From contig VZSF01017903.1 of NCBI GenBank assembly GCA_013398295.1, forward strand, positions 2,302,706-2,366,705: a DNA stretch of 64,000 nt. Direction: 5' to 3'. Position 1 is the stretch's first letter; every line of letters starts with the position of its first letter. The translations under genes and the position numbers were made by a program. Shown one piece after another: positions 48,511-61,472 of the stretch. A model generated the notes under the pieces. The model worked only from the letters and a program-made list of their open reading frames with translations. It was not told the DNA's origin and ran no database searches. This DNA comes from Chionis minor (lineage: Eukaryota > Chordata > Aves > Charadriiformes > Chionididae).

Positions 48511-51500
48511 AATTTTTAAAAAGTGGCTGTTTGCTTTGGATGCAGAAGCTAATGTGCTGTGTGCTTGGTTTTCAATGCCAGAGCCAGGAACTGGTGCAAA
48601 TGCTTAGGGCTCACCACTGCTGTGAATTTGTCATGGCCATCCTCATATTTGACAAGAGGACATTAAAGACATCAAATTCATGGATGCCTTTTGAAAACTC
48701 TGATGATGGGCATGTGGAGAACTGAGGTGGCAGCACACGCTTCGGCATATTTCAATGCCTCATACAAGTACTGAGGAAAATAGCAGATTAAATGGAGAAG
48801 ATGGCAGAAAGGTTTTTGGTACAGTAAAGCAAACAGATGAAATTTGCAGAATTTACAGCCTTGAAAGTCTGTGGAAGTTAATGGGAAATATAAGACTTAG
48901 TTACTTATTCAGGAAAACCAGGTTCCTCGTGTACCCTTTCCTTCAGAAAGGGGTGTTAGTCAGTGAGCGTTGGTTCAAGAAATGTATCTTAGGAATGAAA
49001 TTTTTAAGTCAGAAGGGAAAAAAATAAAGCTTTATGGACATTCAGGGAAACTTAGACTGAGAGCAGATCAAGATAGAAAGGAGCCACTACTCTACCCTTT
49101 CCCTGCAACTTCATACTAATAATTGGAAAAATACATTAGCAGATGCTGCACTTTTCTGAGGAGAGTGAAAGATGCCATAATTAAGAGAGGGCTGATGTAT
49201 TATTTAAGAGTAATTTGCAATTAGTGTTCCTAAGTGCTGTGCCATATTATTAGTTTCTTCTCTCTGTCTTGATCAAATGCAGTTGGATAATCTGCAAATC
49301 AACAATGATGGAAAAATCATCACGGAGTACAGCTCTGGCTCTCTGGATTGAAAAGAGCTGTAAGAGAAATTGGTAGTTTTCTTCTCCAGGTGGCAGAGTG
49401 GTGGTGACAGAGTGGTGGCGGTGGGACCCTGGGGCACCATGGGCATGAGGGATTTTGAAGAAACTTGATGTCTGGGTCTTTTCAGCCAGTCCAAACTCAT
49501 GATGGCAGGGCTGGGAGGAAGGGGATTTGTGCAAAGTTCCCGTGGGACCACATTTCTGCACACACTTCCCTCCTGGGGATGGGACCTCTGCACAGCAGGA
49601 GAAGCAGAGCTTTGCTGTCAGACCTTATGGATGTTTGTTGGAAAAGAAACTGACCTGTCTCCAGGTTGTCATCCCTGCCTGTGCAGTGGGCTTCCCTCGC
49701 CTGCTCCTGACTTTATCTCTGTGAATTCACTGGAAAACATCATAATTATGGTTCAATTGGTGTTGAAAAAAATGGATGTCTCTTCCAGTGTCCATGCTTC
49801 TCCACTTACACATGTTGAGAGCACAGAAAAGTTTTCTAAAGTCTGTTGGAAGGAAGCTCTTTCTCCATGTAGACAGGAGGCAGCACACATTGCTACTGTC
49901 AGATAGTGCCAAACAGACAAGTTTCTCAAGCTCTCTGTCACCTTCTTTCATTGTCATGTTTTCCTTTCCTTTGGCAGATTTATCCTTGCAGTGGCTATGG
50001 CCAAGAATGATCAAATATAATTGATTATTTCAGTTTTTTCCCCCACTCTTTGTGGCTTTAATAATGTGGTAGGAATATAGAAGTGTTCAACCTGTAATGT
50101 CAGTGCAAGGAATTAAATATTTATCATATGTATAGTATTCCAGGGAGTGATTCAGAAATTATTAACATGCAGATTTGCATACAGGAGCAGTAAGAAACCC
50201 CACAAAGTGGACCATTCATTTCTAAAAATATATGCAGAAACATGTTTTGTTTTCAAGTTTTCAGATATGTGTGTTTAAAAGAAACCTAAAGAACTGTGAT
50301 TGACATGATCCTATAATGCCACTGGCTTCAATGTCTGATTATGCTACATATCCTGTAGAGCATCTGTCTCAAAAGCTTTTGGTCTATCTATGACTGTCAA
50401 TCTTGACCGTTTCTTTCTGAATCAGCAGCAGTTTTAATTTGAGCTGGTGTCACTGTGAGCACCTAGTCTTTCAGCTAACAGAGTAATGGTGAATTTGCAT
50501 GGTTGGAAGCAGCCAAATAGCTGTGGCTTAACAAATTCTAGTTTATCAGGCAAAACACGCTAATCTACTGTTAGTGTGCTCTTAGCTTACTCCAATCACT
50601 AACATGGTGGGTTTAAACCTCCGTAAAACAGCTGCAGATATTCCCCTGAAGCACGTTTTCAGCAAATGTATTTTATTTCAGTACTGGAGTGAGCTTAAAG
50701 TGCACATGTAGTTATTGCAACTCAGTGGATGGGCAGTAAATTGCTGAGCTGTAACAGCTCAATCATTTTTGGTCATGGGAATGTTCCTATGTTTTCTGGT
50801 TTTATTAAGAGTTTGATTTTTTGTTATAGGCCAAATTTGACTTGGCAATGGCAAGCTGGAAATGCTTTTGATTCTTTTTCAAAATCAGGCAGAACAACTT
50901 CACTTGTAATTTTTTAAAGTGTTTTATATTCGTTGTCACTAGCGCTACCTGGCTATATAAGCAGAGTCTTCTAGGAGCTCATTTCTTCCATCTGGGCGAA
51001 TGAGCTTGCTACTCAAAATAAAAAACCAGGAGGATTTTAAAGCCCTTTTCAGTAAAAGGGCATTTCAATCTTTCCTATGTTTAGGCTGTCAGTGAGTGAG
51101 ATACACACCCGAGAATTAAAAACCTGTTTGTTTTTTTTCTCTAAGATGGGTCTATGAATGCATTTGACACTGGTCTGGCTTGTAGAACTTGGGCTGAACC
51201 CTGCTTTGGACCTGCAGTGCTCTTGCAGAGATCACATCTCACCATCCTGTTGGAGGCTACGGTCAATGGAAGGTGTGTCTGTTCTGTAGCTCTCAATTAT
51301 CTTTCCTTCTCCAAAAAGACAGGCAGAGCTGTCTTTGATCCCGCAAAGCTCTACAGATGTTAAAGGGAAATACAGACTATAACTGAGGTAACTTACAGGT
51401 TTTGAAGACTCTACATGCCATTGAGTTTTAACAGAAAACTGGGGTTTTCAAAAAGACTTTGGCATTTAATGAAAGTGAAGAACTGCAACTGGAGTCCCCC

Positions 51501-52625
51501 CATCATAGCTGCAATCCTAATACTAATAATTTCCAGCATGTTTGTAACCGTCAGCATGGCTTGAGGTGTTTAAGAACCATAAGTATTCAGAATTGCCATA
51601 ATCTCTTTTACTTAACATTCGCTCCATTTCAAGTTTCTCGTCTCCTGGGGGAAGAGTAGGTATCTGCTGGTGACCAGAGGCCCAGAGATGCACCTCATAT
51701 TACCTTATTTCCTGTCATATGAACAATGTTGGTTTTAAGCAGCAGCTTCCTTCTTTGTAAAAACTGTTTTCCCCTAGAGCTATGAGGTTTATTCGTTGCA
51801 GGAGGCATTTCTTGTGATAGACTTGGCTTAAATGTCCAAGATCTGTAAATGTCTGATACTTACATGTTTCTGTTTTCTTTTGTCTTTTAAGTTTTCAGAG
51901 CACCGATGCAATACGATGCTGGGAGTTTGATTATTAATAACAGATATAGCAATGCTACTCTGAGGATTAAATTAGATTCAAGGTACAGCCAACAATGCTC
52001 TCTCAGTTTCTGACCTTCTTATAGAATTCAGACTAATGAGGAGCAAACTTGATAGAGAATTATCATTTGTATGTACTATCTTGAGCGTCGTAGGGTACCA
52101 CGTTGTTGAATCAGCTGTTTTTAGAGCCCAGGTACCAATCCTGTGGTGAAGAAATTCTGTAAAAAGGAAAAATAAAAGAAATGGAAAATAATAAAAACAT
52201 GAACTAAGAGTTGAAATATTTTATGAAACACATGCTAAATCTCCCTGCTTTAGGACCGGTGGCCTACAATGGAGCAGAGCACTGGGCCAAAAAGAGTAAA
52301 TCTTACTCTAAGAGACAATTTTATGCACAGCATGAATTTAGAAAGGGGAGGAGGGGAGGAGGCCATAAGACCAAGTCATAGCTTAGTAGGAACAGAAAGA
52401 GGTAGAATATGTCTGCAAGAGAATGAAATCGTAGAAGGAAAGGAAAATTGACACAATATGAACAAAACAAGATGAACTTGATTTTTTTGTTCTATGGCAC
52501 TTTGTCTTCCATGTCAAAGCCTATTATACCATTACATCATTCGTGTTCGGAGTACTAAACTGTGCTTTTACTGGGTCACATGTTGTTTCCAGGAACTTTA
52601 CTACCATTTCAGATCATCTCAAGGC
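48511..52625. other. Unassigned non-coding DNA
   Basis: No gene is supported. The 135-codon frame at 49499-49906 is overlapped by two other plus frames and by minus-strand frames in a GC-richer patch. GTGGTGG-type tandem words lie at 49390-49430. Other frames are short. Confidence 0.55.
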
Positions 52626-52680
52626 TTGATTTTGCATTACATCGGTGACACTGGGGTTAGTCCTGATTTATATCATTCTA
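52626..52680. mobile_element. Possible fragment of an old palindromic sauropsid repeat
   Basis: The order CTTGATTTTGCATTACATCG, GGTGACACTGGGGTTAG and TCCTGATTTATATC resembles the 'cctgattctgc...acaccagtgtaaatcaggagtaact' family common in turtles and crocodilians and rarer in birds. Only about 50 bases can be matched by eye. Confidence 0.25.
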
Positions 52681-52737
52681 GTCGTATAAAAATTGCACAC
52701 TTCATTGGTAACACTTAGCATTTTAGGGTTTATCATT

Positions 52738-52916
52738 CATTGATCTCAGAGCACTCTGTGGCAGTAAACAATGATCTTTTCCAGCATGTGGCAGATGATT
52801 AAAAAAAAAAAGGGAAAGCACAGAGCACTTGCATGTTTTGCCTGTGATCACATGGCATGGTGGGGAACACAACCCAGATCTCCTGATGCCTTGACTATGA
52901 GATCATGCTGCCTCCC
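52738..52916 (-). mobile_element. Near full-length MIR-like SINE remnant
   Basis: The plus strand reads as the reverse complement of an amniote MIR-family element from tail to head. 'gatctcagagcactctgtgg' corresponds to the tail with 'gagcacttt', an A11 run stands where 'cattttacagatggggaaac' is usual, then 'cttgcatgttttgcctgtga' with TCACATGGCATGG for 'cttgcccaaggtcacacagc', then AACACAACCCAGATCTCCTGATGCC and finally GATCATGCTGCCTCCC, the characteristic head end. This is the best preserved SINE remnant in the window. Confidence 0.55.
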
Positions 52917-54721
52917 TAAATAAAATTAAAATGGACTTCTGCAGTAAAAAGGAATGACTCTGCTTTGATACCAGTCTTAGTGAGATCAGCTGTGGGCCTC
53001 CACTTAATAACACCACATTACTGCTGGGTTCACTGGGAACACTATCAGACTCCCTCAATAACTGAAGAAGAAAGTGCCTGAGCTTTGGTTCCCATCTGTA
53101 CACAAAATGCTGTAGCACATCACAGCAGGAGCACTTCAGCAGGTGAAAAACCAGTTGCCTCACAGTTTACTTAACACACCAAGTATTTGCTATATCCATC
53201 CAATTTATATTTTAGTCCCCAAAAACCACTGGTTTTTTTCCCTAAGATGGCAGTTCCTCCATATTTATCTGTGACTTCCTGAGGCTCAGCTGTCTTCAGG
53301 GGGATGTAAGTGTATCCCACTACCTCTCTCCCTCTCTTTGTACCCTGTTCTGATTGGAAAATGTGTTTTTAATATTGTGAAATAGAAATTATGTTTCCAC
53401 TCTACCACCAGCACAGGAAATTCAGCCCTTACTAATAATAAAAAAAGACTTTGTGATTTCACTTGGAAGGGAGTTCAGGACAAGTGCGGCGTGCATGGGA
53501 GCTGGTCTGGTGTCCCACTGTGGGGATGTGAAGATGTAGGAAATGGGCAGCGATGGCCATTGGCAAGGGCTTGAGCTGTGTGGAAAATACACCACACTAG
53601 GGAAAAGAAAAAGCAATAACAAGATACGAAGCAGCTGGGATGGCTGCTTAGGCCTGTCCTAGTCGATCTGCCCAGATGCTCAGCTGGCACAATGTTGCTG
53701 CTGTATGGGAATGTGTCATGGAGAAATGGAGGTGCCAGGGTCATGAAAGACCCTGAGCTCATAAGTTCCCCAGTCAAAATTATAAATTTGGGTCTCCATA
53801 CTGCAAGGTAAGTGATATATCCTGTAGACAAACCTATTTGTGCCGGTGTTACCCATGTAAAAAAAAAACAGAGAAAAAGAGGTTACTGTTTCAGTATTTG
53901 TAGGTGTACCATTTATCTGGGTTTTCCTGGAAATATACTCTTTTTTCCTCCTGGATTTTTTTTTCCCCTCAAGAAATACTTTATATCAAGAGGTCTGGAC
54001 AAATGGTCCTAGCAGATGCTTAGGCCACCTTGGTGCACATCTGTTTATCTGTGTTGGACCTGTTGGGCTCTGCCCACAGGGTATGTCCACCTTAGGTAGA
54101 AAAGTTTTGCTTACAGAGAACAGAGAGCAGAGACAGGACCCCAGTTCTGCTCCCCTTTTCGCTCTGTGTAGCCAATGGCTAATTGTAGAGGCACGAAGAG
54201 GCTCAAGGGTTTGTGTCAAGCAGCCTCACCCTAAGGTATCTGCTGGTGACTTCTGCAGTAAAGCTGTCTGGTGTCAATACAAATGGCAGAGTGCCCTGAA
54301 TTAAGACTCAGTTTGCTGGGAAATGATAAACTTAGGGGCAGTGGACCCTATGCACGTGGACATAAAGTAGTCTGTGATAAATGGCAGGGCAAAGGCATAG
54401 TGCTGGTTCACTGAAATGGATCCTCTGTTTTTATACCTTTAGAAAAGTCAGCTGTGATTCATCTTTGTGGGTCAAGGTTTGTGATCCAGTAGAGGAACGT
54501 GTAGGAATCTGACCGTGAACTATCTTAATATTGCAAAATTGACCTGTGATACTGAATTCCTGTGGTGGCATGCAGTGACAAATTGCACTTTCACATGCTA
54601 CTTCACAGGTGTGCATGGTCAGAGCATCTCTTGAGATACTGCTTTTGTGATTACATGTTCGATGTGTGGCAAACTACGTCCATAGTGGTGCTTTGCAATG
54701 ACTGAGCACGATGGCTGTGTT
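52917..54721. other. Unassigned non-coding DNA
   Basis: No gene is supported. The 118-codon minus frame at 53475-53831 lacks recognisable domains and overlaps another minus frame. Confidence 0.55.
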
Positions 54722-54753
54722 TTCTTAAAGTGTTTCTTAAAGGGTTCTTAAAG
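54722..54753. repeat. Three-copy TTCTTAAAG tandem repeat
   Basis: TTCTTAAAG recurs three times at about 11-12 base spacing (54722-54730, 54734-54742, 54745-54753). Confidence 0.75.
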
Positions 54754-55204
54754 ACTTATTTAATATGTTTGCTTGATGGCAGTAAAATATTTTGATTGCT
54801 TTAAAGCATTGTAATATGAATAAAGAGCAACTTTGAAGTTGGTATAGAGTTCTGGCCTTCCTCTGCTTCAGTACTTCAGGTTTATACAGAAAAGAAATAC
54901 TGGGTTGCCATAGAAACCTGCTTTTTCACAGGTTCGCCCTGTGTAACATGCTATAAATCTTTTCTATGTGCTAGATGGACAAAAAGAAGATAAGGAGGTA
55001 CAATCTAGGCTCAGAGATCAATATGTAGAAAGGTAAGTATAAAGTGTGATCACGTGGAAGTAATTTAAGCAGTGCAGAGCACACAAACTGCCAATCTATC
55101 TGTGTATATCTCTCTCTATTTTATTTAATTAATATTCCTCTCTCGGGAATACCTGCTTGATTGAGTTCCCCGTATTCACAGGCTGTTCAGAAGACCTGAA
55201 ATTG
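54754..55204. other. Unassigned AT-rich DNA
   Basis: No gene or repeat recognised; a short TATATCTCTCTC stretch lies near 55105. Confidence 0.55.
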
Positions 55205-55400
55205 TAATGTTATGGCTCTGTTATGTGGCTCATGGTTTTCTTAATAAACATTGCAGCCACCTATTTATTAATGGGATTTGCTCAAAGCAGACTGATAAAC
55301 AGTGTCTGTGATGACCTCTGTGGGAAATCACTACTGCCTCGCAAGGCAGTTAGTGTCCCATAAATCAGTAAGATTATAACTCCCGTGCTTTCCACAAAAC
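55205..55400. promoter_or_regulatory. Candidate conserved non-coding element containing a hairpin
   Basis: Unique AT-rich sequence with several TTAATAAA/TTATTAATGG words (55240-55275), a GATAAACAG motif near 55292 and a compact hairpin at 55321-55360. The hairpin stem pairs 55321-55325 with 55356-55360, 55329-55333 with 55351-55355, and 55334-55338 with 55345-55349. It resembles either enhancer DNA or a small structured RNA; expression data would decide. Confidence 0.3.
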
Positions 55401-55724
55401 ACAGCTCCTGCCTCTTGGTTGCCCTGCGGGGCTCACATGTTTGCGATGGGGTTAATGTTGGTTATAGGGTAATCTCCTATTGCAGTAGCAGATTTTCAGC
55501 TAAGTTTTTCAGACCTGTTCAGCATGCAGTTTGTAATCAATGTCTAAATCCTAGCAAGGGAAAGCATTAAAATGCAGAGAATCAGGTATCATAACTGGCA
55601 AACATCTCTTTCTCATTTTTGGTATTGAGAGTGGAGCACCATTCTGGCATAAGCAGTTTCTGTCGTGAAAAACTTCCAGACCAAATGGAGGCAGCAAACA
55701 AAAGCTTTAAGGATAAAGATAGAC

Positions 55725-55806
55725 TTAGAGGGTGAAAGAGCTTGCCAAGGAGCATACAGAGGTGCAGCAATATAGTGGTGAGCAGAGGGGACCTGAGCCC
55801 TGGATC
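55725..55806 (-). mobile_element. Possible MIR-like SINE remnant
   Basis: GAAAGAGCTTGCCAAGGAGC, then ATACAGAGG, then a GTGGTGAGCAGAGGGGACCTGAGCC stretch follow the reverse complement of the MIR core ('gtgacttgcccaaggtcacacag...cagtggcagagc...gaacccagg'). Divergence is substantial. Confidence 0.35.
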
Positions 55807-58800
55807 CATCTGGCTGCGAGGGGTCCCCCAGGTTCGTCCTCAGTGTCCCCTGGTGACTGTAACATTGATGTATGTTGCAGGGTGAAGCAGGCTGAAAACT
55901 ATGGAGTAAGAACCTTTTAAGTGAAAAAATATGAAATGGTTTATTAGCATTTGTCCCAGATTTTTATGTCACCCTGTGTGCTTACAGAGGAATATGAAAA
56001 AAAGCTGTCACTGGTCATACACTGTTGTGGTGGTGCTCTTACAGGCATTTGACAACCTGATATTCATGAGTTTCTCTATCTCGCCTCCTCTTTTCACCAT
56101 TTTTTCCTTTGTGGAGAATGTTTTCGTAGTGAAACATAGCATGGGAGACAGTACATTAAAACATGAATAACTGGGAACATATAGTACTTCTCTGCAACAG
56201 GTAGATCATAATAAGCCAGAATCTCCAACAAAAGCCTGGCTTTCTGCTCCTTTTCTATTTTTACTGGTGGCATGAAAGCCTAATGAGAACCTTGATGGAA
56301 AGCAAGTGTGTGTAGCTGTTTGGCTTCATCTCTTTCTTAACAGATACTGAAAAGCAGTTTTGCTAGAACTCTGAATTCTTGATCTGTGCTTCACCGGTTT
56401 GGTATAAAGTGAGATCTGACACCTGAAATGCTGGTTTCCCATGTTCCTCTGATGGTCTGCAGCACTACAGAACCACAGTGGTTTTCACCAGTGGGATTCT
56501 CTTTGCCTGGCAATAAACTGAGTTGAGGAAATTGCCCGGGTGTCTTAATTATGTTAGAAGTGTTGTGGTGGATTGTAACTATCCATATTGTCTTTAGTTA
56601 TTCTGGACCTAGGGAGGTGCTCAGACAAAAACCTAAGATTCAGACTCTACTTAGTGAAGGGAAGAAAGTTGGAAAGCATGTGATTTTGTTTGTATTGATT
56701 GCTTTATCCATTAAGCTTATGTACAGGAAAGCTTTTGTGAATGAGTATGAGGCTGTAGGTAGGCAGCATGAAAGAGCTGCTAGCAGGATGCTTTGCTTAT
56801 TACCAGACACGCAATGGATGGGGGCATCAATTGCCAGGAAAGTATTGAACGGTGAGACAAATGCCTGACCTTGTAATGGGCAATTTTAGGGACTTGTTAT
56901 GGACCATTTCCTCCACGAGTCAGGCACTTTGGTACCGGTCTTATCCCCTGTCGACCCTAGAATCGGAGTCAGCCTCAGCCACTGGGCTGTTCCCGGCACA
57001 CGGCAGAGTCACTTGCAGACATTGCTTGGGAGCTTCTGTGTGTAAAGAGAAGGAGCTGCAGCCTTCACCAGACCCCAAAAGTTTGATCCTTAAATAAGGG
57101 TGATAGGTATTAATACTTTAAAAATAATAACGTGCATTCTAGAGGATAAGGTTGCAAAATGACAGAGCAGAGGTGGTTGGGTCATTAAAGACCTCTATAA
57201 GCTTCCTGAGTGCTGAGCTTTTTCAACTTTCTACAAGTCTGGTGTCCCAAATGATTTAATTGGTGCCAAAGCAGGCAGGGCTGTGCTGCAGTCCTGGTCA
57301 TTCAATGTGGTAGAGCATAACTTGGGTTTCCTGAGTTACCAAGGTTTTCCTCCAGTTGAAAACAGGACCTGGAGAGTAGACAGTGGGACTTAGCACTTGC
57401 CCTGACATAAAGTTGGGATATGGCCAGAGTATACATCCAGAGTAGGAGCTGGGAAAATTTCCCAGACACCATAGTTTAGATGTGCCCATGTAAACACTGT
57501 CTGCTTTTCCTGATTTATTTGATGGTGTCACCTGGATAAACTTCTACAATGCAAGGCAGTACCTTTGAAACTCAAAACCCAACAGGGAATACTCACATCC
57601 CAATTTTAGGCATTTGATCCTCAGTACTTCAATGAGCAACTTAGGTGATCGGCATAAATTCTCTGGAGTCTCCAGAGGCAATTCAGAGCCTCTAAGCGTC
57701 AAAATAGAAGCCACTTCTAAAGAGTACAGGTTTTTACATGCCTTTTTCTAAATCTGAAACAATGCAATAATGCTGCTTAACTGCATTGTAGAAGTCTTAT
57801 AAGAACTCATTCAGTGACCGTTACGAGGGACCTGGAACAAAAAGGTAAAAAACATCTTCACTCTTAACTGCAGCTGCCTGTATTGCAGCCAGGCAGAGGG
57901 TAATTCCAGTTAACTGGGTCTCAACAGGAGTATTAGGTTCTTAGATGATTTGATGTTAGAGGGAGCAAAGCACAAGGTGAAATTAGTATCAGAGGTGATG
58001 AGGATATTGACTTTGAACATGTGCAACAGAGTAGAGATGATGATATTTTTCTAGTGGCTGCATAAAGCTTTGTTAGGAGGTGGCAGTGAGGCCTTTTGTC
58101 TAGTTGAGGTCACTCAGTTTCTACATCAAGAGATAAAATCTTAAGCAACTTCTAACCAGCTTGACAAGTTGCTTGAAACATTGAATCTTTTCATCCTGGA
58201 TCTCATAAAGGGCATGGGGCAATGAAACCCTGATGTAAAAAGGCATCTTGTGTTGTTGCGGTGTGTGTAATACATGTGCTTTTTGGCTAAAACTTCTTGT
58301 GTTTCTTTGCGTTTGATTGAACTTCATGTGGAAGTTCCAGATGCATCCACGATTTTGACAGTAAGAGATATAAAACCAGTGTACAAACAGAAGGCATCCT
58401 CTCCTGTTGTCATGATTCTTTTTAATGCATCAATAAAAGATGATAGAAATTTTTTCTAGAGGATGTTTTTCATGCACTGAAGTTCACTCATACTGTCATT
58501 TCTTCAAAAGGGAAAAAAAAGTTTAGTTTGGTTTTGCTGTGCGCAATCATCAAATCATTAACATAAAAAAGGGTAAAGTAGAAATGAAACAAAAATAATT
58601 TAAAAGACTCATATTTAAAGATTTATCATATAACTGCCTTATTACTGTTTGTCTGCCTTTTCTAACTCCAATCTATGGCAGATTGCAAAAAATGGAAAGC
58701 TTTTCTTCTTTCTCCACCTTCCAGAAATCTGTATGGTAGGCAAAACATACAGGCACATGCACAAAACTGTTAATGAAGTAGCGTCCTGTTTGATTTTAAA

Positions 58801-59159
58801 GGTTCCATCAGGAGACAAACCAGAAATAGTCAATTATGAAATTGTATCTTTGTATGTAAATTACCTACCAGAATCCCACAAAAGAAGGTTTAATCCCAAT
58901 GAAAATTATATGCCCTTATCCTTTTATATCTAAAGCATGTAATATAACCTTTCCTTTAAACTTCATAGTGATTAAACGTAAGCTCATTGTATTTTTTGAA
59001 GTATCCATAATTGATTGAGATTACAGAAGTGTGACAGCAAGTCCTCTTTTAGGAAAGTATGTCGCTTTGCATTAATCATACTTGGTTGCAGGGAGAAGAG
59101 TGGGTGTGACTTTTCAAATTAAGCAGCCACAGAGAAAAACACTTAGTGATTTTCTTCAA
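55807..59159. other. Unassigned non-coding DNA
   Basis: No gene is supported. Frames at 56551-56868 (105 codons) and 58649-58933 (94 codons) have no recognised domain. 58600-58620 is A/T-rich. Confidence 0.55.
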
Positions 59160-59860
59160 GTAAGCTAATGTTTTGAAAATTATTTCAATTTGAAAGCAAA
59201 CAATCTTGAGATCCGGGCTGGAGAAGGAGGAGCGATGTTTTATTTTTATTCTCATTTAGTGCTCCAGCCTCTTCTTTCTGATTTCTATTGCACTGAAAAA
59301 ATTAATTAACTTAATTGAGTTCATTTGGAAATAGTAACAGAAGGATGACAGGCACATTTGTCGCCCCTCTCCCTAATGAGGAAACATTGTCTCATTCAGT
59401 AGCTGCCCAGTGCCGTGTGTGCGTGGAAGGAGTACAGTGGTGGTCCCACTCCCTCTGCCTCTTAATGAGCAGAAAACATCCCCCCACTTCATCACCAGTC
59501 TGCAAATAATAGCTGCAAAGTCCCCTGCTGGGGGTGGCAAGGACCATCTCTCCGGTGCCCATCTGGGGGCTTCGTTCTCTAGGCGTCCAGATCCGACAAC
59601 TTTTACTGGGACTAAACTCACTTGGAAAAATAACTGAGATGAAAAAAATGAAGAGAGGCAAGGGGGATGTTTCCATCTGGAGGCAGGGGGCGGATGCCTC
59701 GGTCTTCCTGTGCCCCCACAGCTCTGAGCGGCAGGCAGTTGGCGTCACCGCTGCGGCCCCCTCCAGTCATGCCTTTCTCTAGCTGTGTGTATTTACAGTT
59801 CCAAGCTCTTTGTCAGGCTTTTACTGCATGTTTGCAGAGTAATGTGCCTGATGGCTTCTG
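59160..59860. other. GC-richer, CpG-bearing block
   Basis: The left part has a TTAATTAACTTAATTGAG stretch (59301-59318), and GGCTGGAG (59216-59223) pairs with CTCCAGCC (59263-59270). The right part (59400-59760) is GC-rich with more CpGs than the neighbourhood. Multiple frames are open on both strands over the same bases (59392-59748 minus 118 codons, 59534-59782 plus 82 codons), which points to composition rather than an exon. I cannot exclude an unannotated non-coding exon or regulatory element. Confidence 0.35.
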
Positions 59861-60265
59861 ATACCTGTCTGGGCCTCCAGGTGCAACTGGTCTGTGAATA
59901 ATAATTTTGTAGACCTGAGCAAAAAGCATCTCCTGGAACAGTAGGTTCACTTGGAGGGATCCATCCAGTGCGAAGTTTTTACTCTATGCTGGGATCATGC
60001 AGTAGAAGCTGACTAGACAGAAGACTAAAATAATCACTCAGGCATTTAGTCTTTTTACTGACGTGGATCATCCTTTTAAGAAAATAAATAATTTTTCAGT
60101 TAATTTCAAAGCTGAAAATGAGGACACATTTTTACTTTTATTTTTAATTTTTTGCTCTCTCCCTATCTAATCACAGACATTCGAGGAGACAGCCCAGAAG
60201 TCAGGGATGGACTTAGGGGACTTGGGGGGCTTGTCCTGTATGGCACACCTCCTGAGGTTCAGGCA
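59861..60265. other. Unassigned non-coding DNA
   Basis: Nothing recognised. Confidence 0.55.
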
Positions 60266-60284
60266 TCCTCCTCCTCCTCCTCCT
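60266..60284. repeat. Short (TCC)n microsatellite
   Basis: Six uninterrupted TCC units. Confidence 0.9.
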
Positions 60285-61472
60285 GACTGCAGTCGAGTGG
60301 CTCTGTTGCCTGTGTTGGGGCAGCAGTACAGGCATGGGTGAAGGCATCAAGCCTCTCATGAATCTCCAGAGCTCCAAGTTTGTCTCCTTGTTTATGGTTT
60401 CAGCCTAGACATTGAAAACAGCTGCTAACCTGTCCACAGGCATGAAAAAAAGAGGGGATTTATGTATTTTAGTCAACTTGATTTAAAGGAGTAAGAATTA
60501 TTGTGAGGCAAGGAGGTATCAGCTATTCTTCTTTGTAGGAGAACCACCACATGGCTGCAGTTGCCTGCTTTTGACGAGCACAGCCAAAGTGCAGTAACAG
60601 GCGTGTTGCATATGAAACACAGGGGATCAGCCATGAAAAATGCCGAGCAGCTCGGCAGGGGCAAGGCACGCTCGGTTTTCCTCGCTGCTGAGCCCCATAC
60701 CCCCAGGGTGCTTCAGCTCCTGAGGCCTTGGTTTACCACACCTCCCCTGTGCAGCAAAACACAGACACACATGCTTGATGTTAAACCTACTCCTAAGTCT
60801 TACATAACTCATTAAATGCAAGCATATGGGTTTAAATGCTCTCCTGAGTGACACCCTCACAGCACATGCCAGCAAGCACGTATTTAATTTCTTGCATTTG
60901 GTGAAATGTTGATTTTCCTTTATATATTTTTGTGCCTGGTGAGAAGGAACAGATTTTTTATTTAATTTTTCTGCAACTTTCTGTATAGGGAGTGATGAAA
61001 AAAAGGACTCTACACCATCAGTTTGAAGCTTTGCTACCTACTAAATCTAATTACTTCCCCCTGCAGTTTTTAAAAATCAATGGTGATTTCTAAAGGAGTG
61101 TGGTATATAATGAACTAGGTTATTTTTGTGGCAGCTTGTATCTTTAATATCTGGCTACAAGATAAGAGGTGTTAATGATCGGGCATGATGTGTAAAAGAA
61201 GATGCATTGTTCCCAGTGCCCAGTATACCTTGGACAATGAACAAGCAGTTATATTTATGCATTAGAGAAGGAACGTGTATTCCTGCAAACAAGATGCTAC
61301 CATAGAGTCCCAGCTCAGCAGAAACATCCTGGCTTTGCTCAGTTGTTGCATGAGCATGGCTTTACTGGAGCAAGGGAGGATTTGGAGGAGATTATTCACA
61401 CTTTTCTTCACAGTTAACACCAGCTTCCTCCTCGCACGAGGTGTGCGGTTTCTCTATTTAGATTGGGCTGAT
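60285..61472. other. Unassigned non-coding DNA
   Basis: No gene or repeat recognised; the opposed frames at 60561-60875 have no known domain. Confidence 0.55.

Noticed and set aside
48732..48770. CGCTTCGGCA resembling the start of U6 snRNA
   Set aside because: Only ten bases match; the following sequence does not resemble U6 and there is no T-run terminator in place.
49499..49906. 135-codon plus-strand open frame
   Set aside because: Overlapped by two other plus frames and by minus frames in the same GC-richer patch; no recognisable protein features.
59373..59782. Several overlapping frames up to 118 codons on both strands
   Set aside because: Simultaneous openness in many frames reflects GC content; no domain and no splice context.
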